A DNA stretch of 64,000 nt from Lewinellaceae bacterium (GTDB taxonomy: Bacteria > Bacteroidota > Bacteroidia > Chitinophagales > Saprospiraceae): the NCBI GenBank assembly GCA_020636445.1, contig JACJXV010000004.1:62001-126000 (forward strand), read 5' to 3'. Position numbers and translations under genes: made by a program. Every line of letters starts with the position of its first letter. Position 1 is the first letter of the stretch. This document shows positions 25,782-34,905 of this stretch, piece by piece. The notes under the pieces were generated by a model. It made no database searches. It was not told where the DNA came from and saw nothing but the letters and a program-made list of their open reading frames with translations.

Positions 25782-27434
25782 ATGAAGTTTCAAACTATAC
25801 TGACTGGCGCTTTAGTGGCCCTGCTGTTAGTTACCATGCCTGCTGTTGTTTTGGCACAATCCAAAGCCCCCAAGGGTCTTGCTTTTGCCGTTTCCTATAC
25901 GAAAGAAGCCCACTCCGGTCCGATCACCGGTCGGATGTACGTAATGATTTCCCGGGAGAATACCCGCGAGCCCCGGTTACAGATCGGAACGCAGGGAGTT
26001 CCTTTTTTTGGCAAAGACATCGAACAGCTCGCCCCCGGCAAAGCGGCCGTTATTGACCAGACGACCTTTGGGTATCCGTTGGAAAGCTTGAATGAGCTAC
26101 CAGCCGGAGAATATTACGTTCAGGGATTTGTCAATATTTATACCGAGTTTAAACGGGCAGATGGTCATACCCTCTGGATGCACCAGGATCAGTGGGAAGG
26201 GCAGCATTTTCAAAGATCTCCGGGTAATTTGTACAGCGAGGTCCGCAAGATTTATCTTGACCCCCAAAAGCCGCAGACTATTACGCTGCAATGTACCCAG
26301 GTGATCCCCCCGGTAGTGATCCCTCCCGATACCGACTGGGTAAAGCGAATCAAATTTCAGAGTAAGATCCTTACGGCATTCTGGGGGCAACCGATGTATC
26401 TGGGAGCAACCATCCTGCTACCGCGTGGCTACGCCGCTAATCCCGACAAATACTATCCGGTCAATTATATCCAGGGGCATTTCTCCCTGGGAGCCCCCAA
26501 TGGATTCACAGAAACAGATCCTGGCGGTGCTCCGGGATCCCGCATGCAGGCAGGCTATGAGTTCAGTCAGTTCTGGCAATCTGATGAATGTCCCGAGATG
26601 ATTCTGGTTACGTTTCAGCACCCTTGCCCATATTATGATGATAGCTATGGGGTGAATTCACCCAATACCGGCCCTTACGGCGATGCCATTATGCAGGAAC
26701 TTATTCCGGCCGTTGAGGAGCAATTTCGCATCATTCGCCAACCCTATGCGCGGGTTCTTTCCGGAGGATCTACCGGTGGATGGATTTCCCTGGCGATGCA
26801 AATCTTTAACCCTGATTTCTTTGGTGGGGTGTTTTCGCTCTGTCCTGACCCTGTAGATTTCCGCTACTTCCAGGCTGTAAACATCTACCAGGATGAAAAT
26901 GCCTACCACAAAATTTTTGGCTGGGTCAAGGTTCCCACCCCCAGTGATCGCACTACTGATGGAATCCCCCGCCTGACCTACGAGCAACGCAACCACATGG
27001 AACTCGTTATGGGAACTAAGAACCGTTCCGGGGAACAGGTAGATATCTTTGAGGCCGTTTTTGGCCCCATAGGTGCGGATGGATACGTAAAGCCACTTTT
27101 TGATAAGAAAACAGGGGTTATTGACCCCCAGGTTGCCCAGTACTGGAAGGAAAACTATGACCTGCGGGAATATCTCCAGCGCAACTGGCAAACGCTGGGT
27201 CCTAAACTCAAAGGGAAGATCCATATCTATATGGGCGATATGGATACCTATTTTCTGGATCCTGCCGTTCGGCTGATGGAAGAATTTCTTAAGGAAGCCA
27301 AACCCGATTACAATGGTACGGTCACTTACGGCGACGGTCAACCTCATTGCTGGGGGCCGGAACGTCGGGAGCTGATCAAGATCATGGGCCAGCATATTCG
27401 GAATTCCGCACCCTTGCCACAGCCCCGCAATTAA
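25782..27434 (+). CDS. Exported esterase-like alpha/beta hydrolase
   Basis: 550 residues from ATG 25782. A TTG 21 bases earlier is also open, but the signal peptide (hydrophobic stretch ending VVLAQS) fits this start. The first 170 residues form a beta-rich domain of unknown role. The rest is a putative-esterase (Pfam Esterase, PF00756) domain: the nucleophile elbow is LSGGSTGGW, with supporting GSRMQAGYEF, DPVDFRYF and a C-terminal YGDGQPHCWGPE that would supply the catalytic His. Such enzymes are periplasmic or secreted carboxyl-ester hydrolases, some acting on polysaccharide acyl groups. It is transcribed alone, and its 3' end faces radC across a repeat-rich spacer. Confidence 0.75.
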   Translation: MKFQTILTGALVALLLVTMPAVVLAQSKAPKGLAFAVSYTKEAHSGPITGRMYVMISRENTREPRLQIGTQGVPFFGKDIEQLAPGKAAVIDQTTFGYPLESLNELPAGEYYVQGFVNIYTEFKRADGHTLWMHQDQWEGQHFQRSPGNLYSEVRKIYLDPQKPQTITLQCTQVIPPVVIPPDTDWVKRIKFQSKILTAFWGQPMYLGATILLPRGYAANPDKYYPVNYIQGHFSLGAPNGFTETDPGGAPGSRMQAGYEFSQFWQSDECPEMILVTFQHPCPYYDDSYGVNSPNTGPYGDAIMQELIPAVEEQFRIIRQPYARVLSGGSTGGWISLAMQIFNPDFFGGVFSLCPDPVDFRYFQAVNIYQDENAYHKIFGWVKVPTPSDRTTDGIPRLTYEQRNHMELVMGTKNRSGEQVDIFEAVFGPIGADGYVKPLFDKKTGVIDPQVAQYWKENYDLREYLQRNWQTLGPKLKGKIHIYMGDMDTYFLDPAVRLMEEFLKEAKPDYNGTVTYGDGQPHCWGPERRELIKIMGQHIRNSAPLPQPRN

Positions 27435-27548
27435 CAGCCGTTTGGGTGGGTATGAAGATATGTCCTGCCTCCCGGAATGTCAAAAAGGCTATTGGCATGT
27501 CAACTTTAAATATCAAGGTTGTTATGGTTATTAGGTGAAGGGTGAAAA

Positions 27549-27636
27549 GAAACGAGAAATCGGAAATGAGAATCTGTTTCTCATTTCCCATTTCTCGTTT
27601 CTCGTTTCTCCCCCACCGTAGGCGGGCAAGTTTCTC
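27549..27636. repeat. Imperfect palindrome of the GAAATGGGAAAT family plus GC hairpin remnant
   Basis: Arms at 27549-27572 and 27578-27601 are complementary with one mismatch. A CCCACC...GGCGGG remnant and another TTTCTCATTTC follow. The region lies between convergent esterase and radC genes. Confidence 0.7.
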
Positions 27637-27705
27637 ATTTCAGTTGGGGCAGCGGTCACCATCACCACCCTTTAATTTCTCGGTTGATAAACTAGTTCTT
27701 GCCCC

Positions 27706-28452
27706 TTACATTTTACCCTCATCAGCGAAACTGTAGTAGCCAGAATCACTGATAATCAGGTGATCCAACACCATGATATCGAGGGTTTCGGCTGCCTGCC
27801 GCAGTTTCCGGGTAAGATCACAGTCGGCCGTGCTGGGCTGGAGGTTACCGGAAGGGTGGTTATGACTCAGAATTAACGAGCAAGCCGAATATTCCACGGC
27901 GATTCGGAAAATAACCTTGGCATCCACTACGGTGCCGGCCACTCCGCCAATGCTGATGCGCTCACGGCCAAGTACCCGGTTAGCGCGGTTGAGCAGGAGA
28001 ATCCAAAACTCTTCATGCGGTAAATCAACCAGTACCGGGGATAGAATCTGAAAAGCATCCTGGCTCCCTTTGATCTGGGGGCGTTGGCGTAGCTGAAGGA
28101 TTTGCCGGCGACGCCCTAACTCAAGCGCAGCAGCGATAATTACGGCTTTCGCTTCGCCGATTCCCTTAAAGCGTTTGAGTTCAGGAATTGATCGGCGCCC
28201 TAACTCATGCAAGTCATTATCGACCGAGCTCAGGATTCGCTTGGCTAGTTGCAGCGCATTTTCCTTCCGCGACCCAGAACCAAGTAAAATGGCGAGTAAC
28301 TCGGCATCTGTTAATTCTTTTTTCCCGCGGCTGAGGAGTTTCTCCCGCGGCCGGTCTTCCTCCGCCCAGGATTTAATCGTAAGGTTTTCCGTGGGATAGT
28401 CGGGGTGGGAGCTAATGGATTTCGGCAGGAGTTCTGGGGTCTTGATCACCAT
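27706..28452 (-). CDS. radC: RadC family protein (JAMM/MPN fold)
   Basis: 248 residues from ATG 28452 (a TTG at 28503 in the same frame would add 17 poorly conserved residues). An N-terminal helix-hairpin-helix region (LKRFKGIGEAKAVIIAAALELGRR) precedes the JAMM metalloprotease-like domain with HNHPSGNLQPSTAD (the His-x-His and Asp ligands) and an upstream Glu in EEFWILLLNRANRVL. Despite the name, a DNA-repair role is not established; the family is often linked to mobile elements, though this copy looks like the chromosomal core type. It is divergent from rnpA. Confidence 0.9.
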   Translation of the reverse strand: MVIKTPELLPKSISSHPDYPTENLTIKSWAEEDRPREKLLSRGKKELTDAELLAILLGSGSRKENALQLAKRILSSVDNDLHELGRRSIPELKRFKGIGEAKAVIIAAALELGRRRQILQLRQRPQIKGSQDAFQILSPVLVDLPHEEFWILLLNRANRVLGRERISIGGVAGTVVDAKVIFRIAVEYSACSLILSHNHPSGNLQPSTADCDLTRKLRQAAETLDIMVLDHLIISDSGYYSFADEGKM

Positions 28453-28687
28453 AGTTTTACTGGAATTTGTAGCTTTGGCACTTGATAATGCCTGACAAAA
28501 CAAAAATGAGAGATATCCCGGCCCCGTTCAAGGCCTGATATACTTGTAATGTCACCGCCTAAGGGCAAGAAAAATGCCCTCATTCGTTATCGCAAGTAGT
28601 TGGATAACAATTTTTTAAACCAGGATAAGATCTCCATCCCCGGCTTCCACCAATGGCTGTTCGGGTGTTGAAATAGCTTGTAAACCT

Positions 28688-29122
28688 ATGGCCACATTCA
28701 CTCGGCACGAGCGCCTCAAAAGCCGCAAAGTAATCAGCCGCCTGTTTCAGGAAGGGCAGTCTTTTGCGCAGTATCCGCTCCGATTCGTGTGGTTGGTGAC
28801 TCCTCCGGTAGAAAATGTTCCGCCAGGCAGCCCTTTGCAGTTCACGGTGAGTGTCCCCAAAAAACGTTTTAAACATGCCGTCGACCGCAACCGGCTCCGG
28901 CGCCAGATTCGGGAAGCTTATCGTTTGCATAAAGAAAAGCTATATGCCGCACTTCCTGATACGGGAAATGCTATTTCCCTGATGGTTATTTACACGGGTG
29001 CGGAAGCATTGCCTTACACGATCATCGCCGAAGCGATGTATCAGGCGTTGGGCCGTTTATCCAGAAAAATGCTGCCGCGCACCGATTCACCGTCAGCACA
29101 GGAAAACAATGTGTCTAAATAA
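28688..29122 (+). CDS. rnpA: Ribonuclease P protein component
   Basis: 144 residues. The start FTRHERLKSRKVISRLFQEGQSF and the RNA-contacting RNR motif (VDRNRLRRQIREAYRLHKE) identify the protein subunit of RNase P, which assists the catalytic RNA in removing 5' leaders from pre-tRNAs. The usual neighbours rpmH (L34) and yidC are not present here, as is common in Bacteroidota. The Ser/Pro-rich tail after residue 128 is variable. The next gene, for an exported protein, starts 47 bases downstream. Confidence 0.95.
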   Translation: MATFTRHERLKSRKVISRLFQEGQSFAQYPLRFVWLVTPPVENVPPGSPLQFTVSVPKKRFKHAVDRNRLRRQIREAYRLHKEKLYAALPDTGNAISLMVIYTGAEALPYTIIAEAMYQALGRLSRKMLPRTDSPSAQENNVSK

Positions 29123-29169
29123 CCAACTCTTATTGCCTGATTGGCGTCTTTGAGGTACCTTGAATCCAG

Positions 29170-29715
29170 ATGAAGAAACCTCGCTTTATGTACCGACATT
29201 TACCTTTGATAAGTTTTCTCCTGCTGAGTTTGTCCTTTACAGCTACGCTGCCGGCGCAAACGGTCCGCGAACAGTACCTGATCCTGGAGAAATTAGGCAG
29301 TGCTAAAACCATCCGCATCCCGGCGGGTGCCGAAATCACCTACTCCCTGCGCGATGGCCAGGGCTGGTATACTGGCGAAATCCAGGGATTCCGGTTTAAG
29401 GATAGCCTCCTGGTTATGGCCGACCGCTACGTCAAGGTGAGTGATATAACCGCACTGCGCTATAACCGTGCCTGGGTCGTTTCCGTCGGCAAACAATTGA
29501 TGTACTTTGGAGCTGCCTGGTCGGGGTTTGCCCTGATCGGAACGCTTACCGATGGCAACCCCGATACCAACTACCGCCTTTCAGATGCCATTGTTACGGC
29601 AGCTGCCGTAACTACCGGACTGGTCCTGCCCCGCGTTTTTCGGTATCGAAAAGTCAAGATGGGAAACCGGAACCGCCTGCGCCTGCTGGATCTTCGTATC
29701 GATGCCACCCCTTGA
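29170..29715 (+). CDS. Exported protein of unknown function
   Basis: 181 residues with a signal peptide (hydrophobic residues about 11-28, cleavage near LPAQ-TVRE). The mature part has a beta-rich start (IRIPAGAEITYSLRDGQGWYTGEIQGFRFKDSLLVMADRYVKVSDITALRY). It then has two hydrophobic segments separated by a short loop (about 112-128 and 140-158) and ends in a basic tail (FRYRKVKMGNRNRLRLLDL). The arrangement suggests a periplasmic domain tied to the membrane. It is not recognised as a characterised family. It may be read from the rnpA transcript. Confidence 0.65.
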   Translation: MKKPRFMYRHLPLISFLLLSLSFTATLPAQTVREQYLILEKLGSAKTIRIPAGAEITYSLRDGQGWYTGEIQGFRFKDSLLVMADRYVKVSDITALRYNRAWVVSVGKQLMYFGAAWSGFALIGTLTDGNPDTNYRLSDAIVTAAAVTTGLVLPRVFRYRKVKMGNRNRLRLLDLRIDATP

Positions 29716-29752
29716 GGAACAGGTCTCCAGAAGAAATTAGAAATCAGCCCCT

Positions 29753-29804
29753 CGGTCTGAAGACCGGCCAATACTCCGCCTGGAATCGAAAGATTCCTGC
29801 GAAC
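29753..29804 (-). repeat. 52-bp interspersed repeat, copy 1
   Basis: Matches the copy at 39075-39126 at 50 of 52 positions, in the opposite orientation. It contains two small hairpins, GGAATC-TTTC-GATTCC and CGGTCT-TC-AGACCG. Confidence 0.9.
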
Positions 29805-29974
29805 AGTAGCGTGAAAATGCTCAACTTATTTCAGACATTGCCAGGTAAGACCTTCACCGTTAACTAATCACCTTATCGGTGTAAATCCGTGTAATCTGTG
29901 GTGAAAAAACGCAGCGCATTGATAGCCGCGAAAGAGGCCTCCACTAATCAACTGTTTTAACTTTGCCAGCCTCA

Positions 29975-30394
29975 CTAAGCCGTGCGGAAATACTCGATCG
30001 CCAATTCATAACCCTTCAATCCAAGGCCAACAATAACGCCAACACACTGTGCGGAAAGGTAGGAGTGGTGGCGATAGGCCTCGCGGGCATGCACATTGGA
30101 GATATGCACTTCCACTACCGGCGTTCGGATTGCCGCGATAGCATCAGCCAGGGCAACAGAGGTATGGGTATACGCCCCGGCATTGAGAACAATTCCATCG
30201 TAAGAAAAGCCCACCTCATGGAGTTTGTCAATGAGGTCGCCTTCGTGGTTACTTTGAAAATAATGCAGCGTTAGGGTGGGGAAATCAACTTGCAAGGCTG
30301 CAAAAAAATCTTCGAAGCTTTCACGACCATAAATATCCGGTTCGCGAACACCCAGCAGATTAAGATTAGGCCCGTTGATAATGATCAACCGCAT
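29975..30394 (-). CDS. aroQ: Type II 3-dehydroquinate dehydratase
   Basis: 139 residues. MRLIIINGPNLNLLGVREPDIYGRE carries the catalytic Arg/Tyr start of the dodecameric type II enzyme. SNHEGDLIDKLHE, LNAGAYTHTSVALADAI and VEVHISNVHAREAYRHHS complete the active site. It converts 3-dehydroquinate to 3-dehydroshikimate in aromatic amino acid synthesis. Its start codon follows the recQ stop by one base, so the two genes share a transcript, though the pairing has no obvious biochemical reason. Confidence 0.95.
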   Translation of the reverse strand: MRLIIINGPNLNLLGVREPDIYGRESFEDFFAALQVDFPTLTLHYFQSNHEGDLIDKLHEVGFSYDGIVLNAGAYTHTSVALADAIAAIRTPVVEVHISNVHAREAYRHHSYLSAQCVGVIVGLGLKGYELAIEYFRTA

Positions 30395-30395
30395 A

Positions 30396-32594
30396 TCAGT
30401 TGGCGTATTCAGATAAGAATTTGATGCGAATCAGTTGAATCTCTTCAAGTGTGATATCATCCTCACTAAACTCCTTGAAAGCCTCTTCTACATTGTCGGA
30501 ACTAGCCTCCATGAAATAATCGTAGATATCTTCCCGGGTGCTTTCGTCAATCGTTTCGTCGATGTAATAATCGAGGTTGACTTTAGTACCTGAATCGACA
30601 ATAGCTTCTAGCTCAGCAATAAGTTCTTCCATCGACATGTCGTTGGAATCGGCCAGGTCCTCCAGGGGCATTTTCCGGTCTATGCCCTGAATAATATTAA
30701 CTTTTACCCGCGACTTATTGGCAACTTGCTTGACCACAATATCATCTGGCCGATCAATGTCATTTTCTTCGACGTATTGCGCGATCAACTCCAGAAAAGG
30801 CTTGCCATAGCGTATGGCTTTACCCCGGCTAACCCCGACGATCTTAGCCATATCCTCGAGCGTAATAGGATATTGCGTTGCCATATCCTCGAGCGATGGA
30901 TCCTGAAAAATAACAAAGGGAGGAACATTCAGGCGCTTGGATTCCCGCTTGCGCAAGTCTTTGAGCTGGCGAACCAAAACTTCATCCAATACAGCACCCC
31001 GAACGGGCTCATCCGACATATCGGCCGTCTCCTGATCGAAATTATGGTTCAACGGGATTTGGATCGAGCGAGGTTGTTTGATAAAGGCCAGCCCATCATC
31101 CGTTATTTTTAATAACCCGTAGCTCTCAATATCTTTATAAACCAGGTCGTTCAGCAGCGCATGCCGGAAAACGGAACTCCAGAAATTAGCGTCCCGGTCT
31201 TTGCCAATACCAAAGAGGGCTTTTTTATCAAACCCATAGTCCATCAATTCCTTGGTTTGGGTCCCAAGCATAAAGTCGATCAATACCTTGATACCGAAAT
31301 TCTGGTCCAAATCGACTACTGCCTGCATCGCCTGCTGCATCTCATTTTGCACTTCGAGCTTTTCTTTCGGGTGCCGGCAGTTATCACATTTGTCATTGCA
31401 ATCGCTATCATCGTACTCTTCGCCGAAATAGTGCAGTAAAAACTTGCGGCGGCAGGCCGTCGTCTCGGCATAAGCCATCACCTCCTGCATCAGCTGAGCA
31501 CTCATCTCTCGTTCAGCAACGGGCTTATCCCGCAGGAATTTTTCCAACTTGAGAATATCCTTGTAGGCGTAAAAGGCAACACAACGTCCTTCCAGTCCGT
31601 CACGACCCGCCCGGCCCGTTTCCTGGTAATAGTTCTCAATGCTCTTAGGCATATCAAAGTGGATCACCATCCGCACGTCGGGCTTGTCAATACCCATGCC
31701 GAAGGCGATAGTAGCCACAATGACATCCACGTCCTCCATCAGGAATTCATCCTGGGTTTTGGAACGCGTTTTAGCATCCAGACCAGCATGGTAAGGCGCA
31801 GCCTTGATATCATTAACCACCAGGGTTTTGGCTAGTTCTTCCGCCATTTTGCGGCTCTGCACATAGATAATGGCAGATTGACCGGGAATACCTTTGATGA
31901 GTTGCACTATCTGGCGGGCCGCCTGATCGGGTTTTCCCTTTGGCCGTACCTCGTAGTAGAGATTCTCGCGATTAAAGGAAGACATAAAGATGAACTCCCC
32001 TCGCATATCGAGGTTCTTGACAATATCCGACTGCACTTTGGGCGTAGCCGTAGCCGTCAGGGCCACCAGGGGTACTTCCTGCTGAATTGCATCCAACATG
32101 GCGCGGATCCGGCGGTATTCCGGGCGGAAATCATGCCCCCATTCGGAGATACAGTGGGCCTCATCCACCGCCACAAAAGACACATTGACTTGTTGGAAGA
32201 ATTCGATGTTTTCGTCCTTGGTCAGGGTTTCCGGCGCTATAAAGAGCAATTTGGTTTTGCCATCCGCAATATCCTGCTTAACCAGTTTCATCTGGGCCTT
32301 CGTCAGGGAGGAATTCAGGAAATGCGCTACGTCGTCACTCTGGCTGTGCCCCCGAATGGAGTCAACCTGGTTTTTCATCAATGCGATGAGCGGAGAAATA
32401 ACGATCGCTGTTCCTTCCAGCATTAAGGCTGGTAACTGGTAGCACAACGACTTCCCGCCACCCGTAGGCATGATAACGAATGTGTCCTGGCCTGCCAACA
32501 CACTGCGGATGATATCTTCTTGATTGCCTTTGAACTTATCAAAGCCAAAATACTGATTCAACGCACCATACAAAGCATCCTTCGTTACTGTCAT
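30396..32594 (-). CDS. recQ: ATP-dependent DNA helicase RecQ
   Basis: 732 residues. Helicase motifs are complete: Walker A MPTGGGKSLCYQLPA, DEAHCISEWGHDFRPEYR, TATATP and a motif VI region QETGRAGRDGLEG. The RQC zinc-binding part has CRRKFLLHYFGE...CNDKCDNC. An HRDC domain follows (VRQLKDLRKRESKRLNVPPFVIF), and then an acidic C-terminal extension of about 130 residues with a helix-turn-helix character, as in other Bacteroidota RecQ proteins. It unwinds recombination and replication intermediates 3' to 5'. It is divergent from kdsD and immediately upstream of aroQ. Confidence 0.96.
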   Translation of the reverse strand: MTVTKDALYGALNQYFGFDKFKGNQEDIIRSVLAGQDTFVIMPTGGGKSLCYQLPALMLEGTAIVISPLIALMKNQVDSIRGHSQSDDVAHFLNSSLTKAQMKLVKQDIADGKTKLLFIAPETLTKDENIEFFQQVNVSFVAVDEAHCISEWGHDFRPEYRRIRAMLDAIQQEVPLVALTATATPKVQSDIVKNLDMRGEFIFMSSFNRENLYYEVRPKGKPDQAARQIVQLIKGIPGQSAIIYVQSRKMAEELAKTLVVNDIKAAPYHAGLDAKTRSKTQDEFLMEDVDVIVATIAFGMGIDKPDVRMVIHFDMPKSIENYYQETGRAGRDGLEGRCVAFYAYKDILKLEKFLRDKPVAEREMSAQLMQEVMAYAETTACRRKFLLHYFGEEYDDSDCNDKCDNCRHPKEKLEVQNEMQQAMQAVVDLDQNFGIKVLIDFMLGTQTKELMDYGFDKKALFGIGKDRDANFWSSVFRHALLNDLVYKDIESYGLLKITDDGLAFIKQPRSIQIPLNHNFDQETADMSDEPVRGAVLDEVLVRQLKDLRKRESKRLNVPPFVIFQDPSLEDMATQYPITLEDMAKIVGVSRGKAIRYGKPFLELIAQYVEENDIDRPDDIVVKQVANKSRVKVNIIQGIDRKMPLEDLADSNDMSMEELIAELEAIVDSGTKVNLDYYIDETIDESTREDIYDYFMEASSDNVEEAFKEFSEDDITLEEIQLIRIKFLSEYAN

Positions 32595-32606
32595 GCTTTA
32601 GATTCC

Positions 32607-32636
32607 TTTGTTCCAATAGATATAGTTGTATTTTTG
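32607..32636 (+). promoter_or_regulatory. Consensus Bacteroidota promoter for kdsD
   Basis: TTTG at 32607-32610, an 18-base spacer, then TATTTTTG at 32629-32636: both boxes and the spacing match the Bacteroidota consensus. A transcript from here has a leader of about 130 bases before the kdsD GTG. Confidence 0.55.
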
Positions 32637-32771
32637 CTAGCCGGGTTTGAGGGCCTTTCCTCAAGATACATAAAAAGGTGCTGATAACATATCTCTAAGC
32701 CTTTTTTTATCAGCAGGTTGTATGTTAAAAACCCGGTTTTCAAAAAGCCACCAAAAATACAAAATAAAATT

Positions 32772-33746
32772 GTGAATACCGAGGATCTCATCCTGAAAAC
32801 CGCCACCCGAACGATTGAAATTGAAGCTGAAACAATACGCGGTTTGTTGCCAGGCCTGAATAGTGATTTCGTAAATACCGTCCAAATAATATTTGCCGCT
32901 AAGGGCCGCGTGGTGGTCACCGGCATTGGAAAAAGTGCGCTAATCGCCCAGAAAATAGTCGCTACCCTTAATTCCACCGGCACCCCAGCCCTTTTCCTGC
33001 ATGCGGCAGACGCCATCCACGGTGATCTGGGTATGATTCGTTCTCAGGATGTGGTCATTTGTCTATCTAAAAGTGGTGAAACACCGGAAATAAAAGTACT
33101 GGTTCCGTTAGTCAAAAACATGGGAAACACCCTCATTGGCATGGTCAGTACGGTGAATTCTTTCCTGGGCCGACAGGCCAATTATGTGCTGCTAACCCCC
33201 ATTGAACAAGAAGCCGACCCCAACAACCTGGCCCCCACCGCCAGTACCACCGCCCAGGTTGTGATGGGCGATGCGCTGGCAACCGCCTTGCTAGCCCTGC
33301 GGGGCTTCACCCCCAGTGATTTTGCCCAGTATCATCCTGGAGGTAGCCTCGGTAAACAATTGTATCTGCGGGTTAGCGACCTTTACACGCTCAATGAAAA
33401 ACCCTGTGTTAGTCCCGACGACTCCCTGCGGCAGGCTATTCTGGAAATGACCTCCAAACGCCTGGGTGCTACCGCAGTGGTTGATGACCAGCGTAAAATA
33501 GTCGGCGTCATCACAGATGGAGACCTCCGCCGCATGCTCGAACAAAGCACCCCGGATATCCATGCCCTGAAAGCCCGCGATGTGATGACCCCCAATCCCA
33601 AGACCATCGACGCGGAAGCCATGGCCGTCAATGCTCTGCAACTGATGCGCAAGCATAGTATCACCCAAATCCTGGTAGCCAATGCTGCCGGAGAGTACCT
33701 CGGAATTGTACACCTCCATGACCTGATTCGGGAAGGGCTTATTTAG
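32772..33746 (+). CDS. kdsD: D-arabinose-5-phosphate isomerase, KpsF/GutQ (KdsD) type
   Basis: 324 residues from GTG 32772; the frame opens at a TTG (32718), but the product from the GTG has the normal family start and length. The SIS domain (about 30-175) has VTGIGKSALIAQKIVATLNSTGTPALFLHAADAIHGDLGM and SKSGETPEI. Two CBS domains follow (about 195-260 and 270-320, VITDGDLRRML and VHLHDLIREGL). The enzyme makes arabinose 5-phosphate for KDO, a lipopolysaccharide core sugar. An envelope gene cluster begins 130 bases downstream on the same strand. Confidence 0.93.
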   Translation: MNTEDLILKTATRTIEIEAETIRGLLPGLNSDFVNTVQIIFAAKGRVVVTGIGKSALIAQKIVATLNSTGTPALFLHAADAIHGDLGMIRSQDVVICLSKSGETPEIKVLVPLVKNMGNTLIGMVSTVNSFLGRQANYVLLTPIEQEADPNNLAPTASTTAQVVMGDALATALLALRGFTPSDFAQYHPGGSLGKQLYLRVSDLYTLNEKPCVSPDDSLRQAILEMTSKRLGATAVVDDQRKIVGVITDGDLRRMLEQSTPDIHALKARDVMTPNPKTIDAEAMAVNALQLMRKHSITQILVANAAGEYLGIVHLHDLIREGLI

Positions 33747-33748
33747 GA

Positions 33749-33862
33749 AATGGGAAATGGGAAATGAGAAATGGGCCCGCCTGCGCCTGCGGCTTCGGCG
33801 GGTAAAAAATGAGAAATGGGAAACTTGCCCCGACTGCATCGGGGTGAGAAATGGGAAATGGG
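33749..33862. repeat. GAAATGGGAAAT repeat cluster with GC hairpins
   Basis: Five or more direct copies of GAAATGGG(A) variants surround a CCCGCC...GGCGGGTAAAAAA hairpin (33778-33808). A second small hairpin GCCCCGA-CTGCA-TCGGGGT follows. The open frame through this block is an artefact of the repeat. Confidence 0.75.
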
Positions 33863-33876
33863 CTAATAATCTTTGG

Positions 33877-34905
33877 ATGCCATGCTTACTTAGTGGGCTT
33901 ATCCTGCTGAGTGCTTGCCAGCCTCCGAAAGCGGATGTACCACCAACCCGGGCCTTTTATCATTGGCAGACCAGGTTACAGCTGAGCCAGCCCGAACAGG
34001 AATACCTGCAGTCTCTGGGGGTTCAGCGCCTCTACGTGCGCTTTTTCGATGTAGCCTGGGATGCGTCCCGGCAGGAGGCGGTTCCCCTGGCAACCGCTCA
34101 GGTGGATACCATTGGACTGGGGCGGCTGCAAATCGTTCCCACGATATTCATCACCAACGAAACCCTGCAACAACTTTCGGAAACGGCGGTGGATACGCTC
34201 GCCGCTCGCATTAGCCGCCGGATTCAAGAAGTAGGAAGTCCTTTCGGTTGGCAATATCCTGAAATTCAAATCGATTGCGACTGGACAGCCACTACCCGTC
34301 CGCGCTATTTTTCCTTGTTGCAGGCCCTGCGCCGGTATTGGCCCAGTATGCAGACCCAGCTGAGTGCCACCATTCGCCTCCACCAGATTCGCTACCCCGA
34401 CCAAACGGGTGTTCCTCCTGTAGACCGGGGTATGTTGATGTGTTATAACGTCGGTACGCTGGAACGCTGGGACACTGAAAACGCCATTTTCGAAACTGCC
34501 ACCGCCCAACCCTATCTACAAGGAAAAGCCCGCCAATACGCCCTCCCGCTGGATATAGCACTACCTGCCTTTCGCTGGGGAGTGCTTTTCCGCAATGGCC
34601 AGTTAATCCGGTTGATTAACGATTTAGACCCTGCGGAACTACAGGACACCAGCCGGTTCGTCCCCCTGACAGCTCACCGCTTTCAGGTGAAAAAAAGTAC
34701 TTATCTTACGGGATATTACCTGTACCGGGGCGACCTGCTGCGGCTCGAAACAGCCGACACCAGCGAGTTGGAGGCCGCGACAGCTTTACTTCGCCGTTAT
34801 TTTGCCGCCGATGCTCCCGGCACCATAGCGGTGTATCACCTCGATAGTGTGTTGACCAAACGTATTCCTTATGCCTTCCTCGACGGGATTTACAGTGCGT
34901 TTTAA
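33877..34905 (+). CDS. Unknown lipoprotein, possibly TIM-barrel-like (DUF3142-like)
   Basis: 342 residues from ATG 33877. Upstream in-frame codons translate the repeat cluster and are rejected. The start MPCLLSGLILLSAC is a lipoprotein signal. The body has beta/alpha alternation with QRLYVRFFDVAWD, RLQIVPTIFITNET, PEIQIDCDWTATTRPRYFSLLQALRR, LSATIRLHQIRYPDQTGVPPVDRGMLMCYNVG and RQYALPLDIALPAFRWGVLF. These resemble strands of a glycosidase-type TIM barrel and the DUF3142 pattern, by eye only. No catalytic pair is assigned. It overlaps the start of the next gene by 35 bases, which makes co-expression almost certain. Confidence 0.65.
   Translation: MPCLLSGLILLSACQPPKADVPPTRAFYHWQTRLQLSQPEQEYLQSLGVQRLYVRFFDVAWDASRQEAVPLATAQVDTIGLGRLQIVPTIFITNETLQQLSETAVDTLAARISRRIQEVGSPFGWQYPEIQIDCDWTATTRPRYFSLLQALRRYWPSMQTQLSATIRLHQIRYPDQTGVPPVDRGMLMCYNVGTLERWDTENAIFETATAQPYLQGKARQYALPLDIALPAFRWGVLFRNGQLIRLINDLDPAELQDTSRFVPLTAHRFQVKKSTYLTGYYLYRGDLLRLETADTSELEAATALLRRYFAADAPGTIAVYHLDSVLTKRIPYAFLDGIYSAF

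Noticed and set aside
26658..27395. Minus-strand open frame of 245 codons
   Set aside because: Antisense shadow of the esterase gene.
33757..33876. N-terminal extension of the lipoprotein frame
   Set aside because: It is a translation of the GAAATGGG repeat block; the lipoprotein signal begins at 33877.
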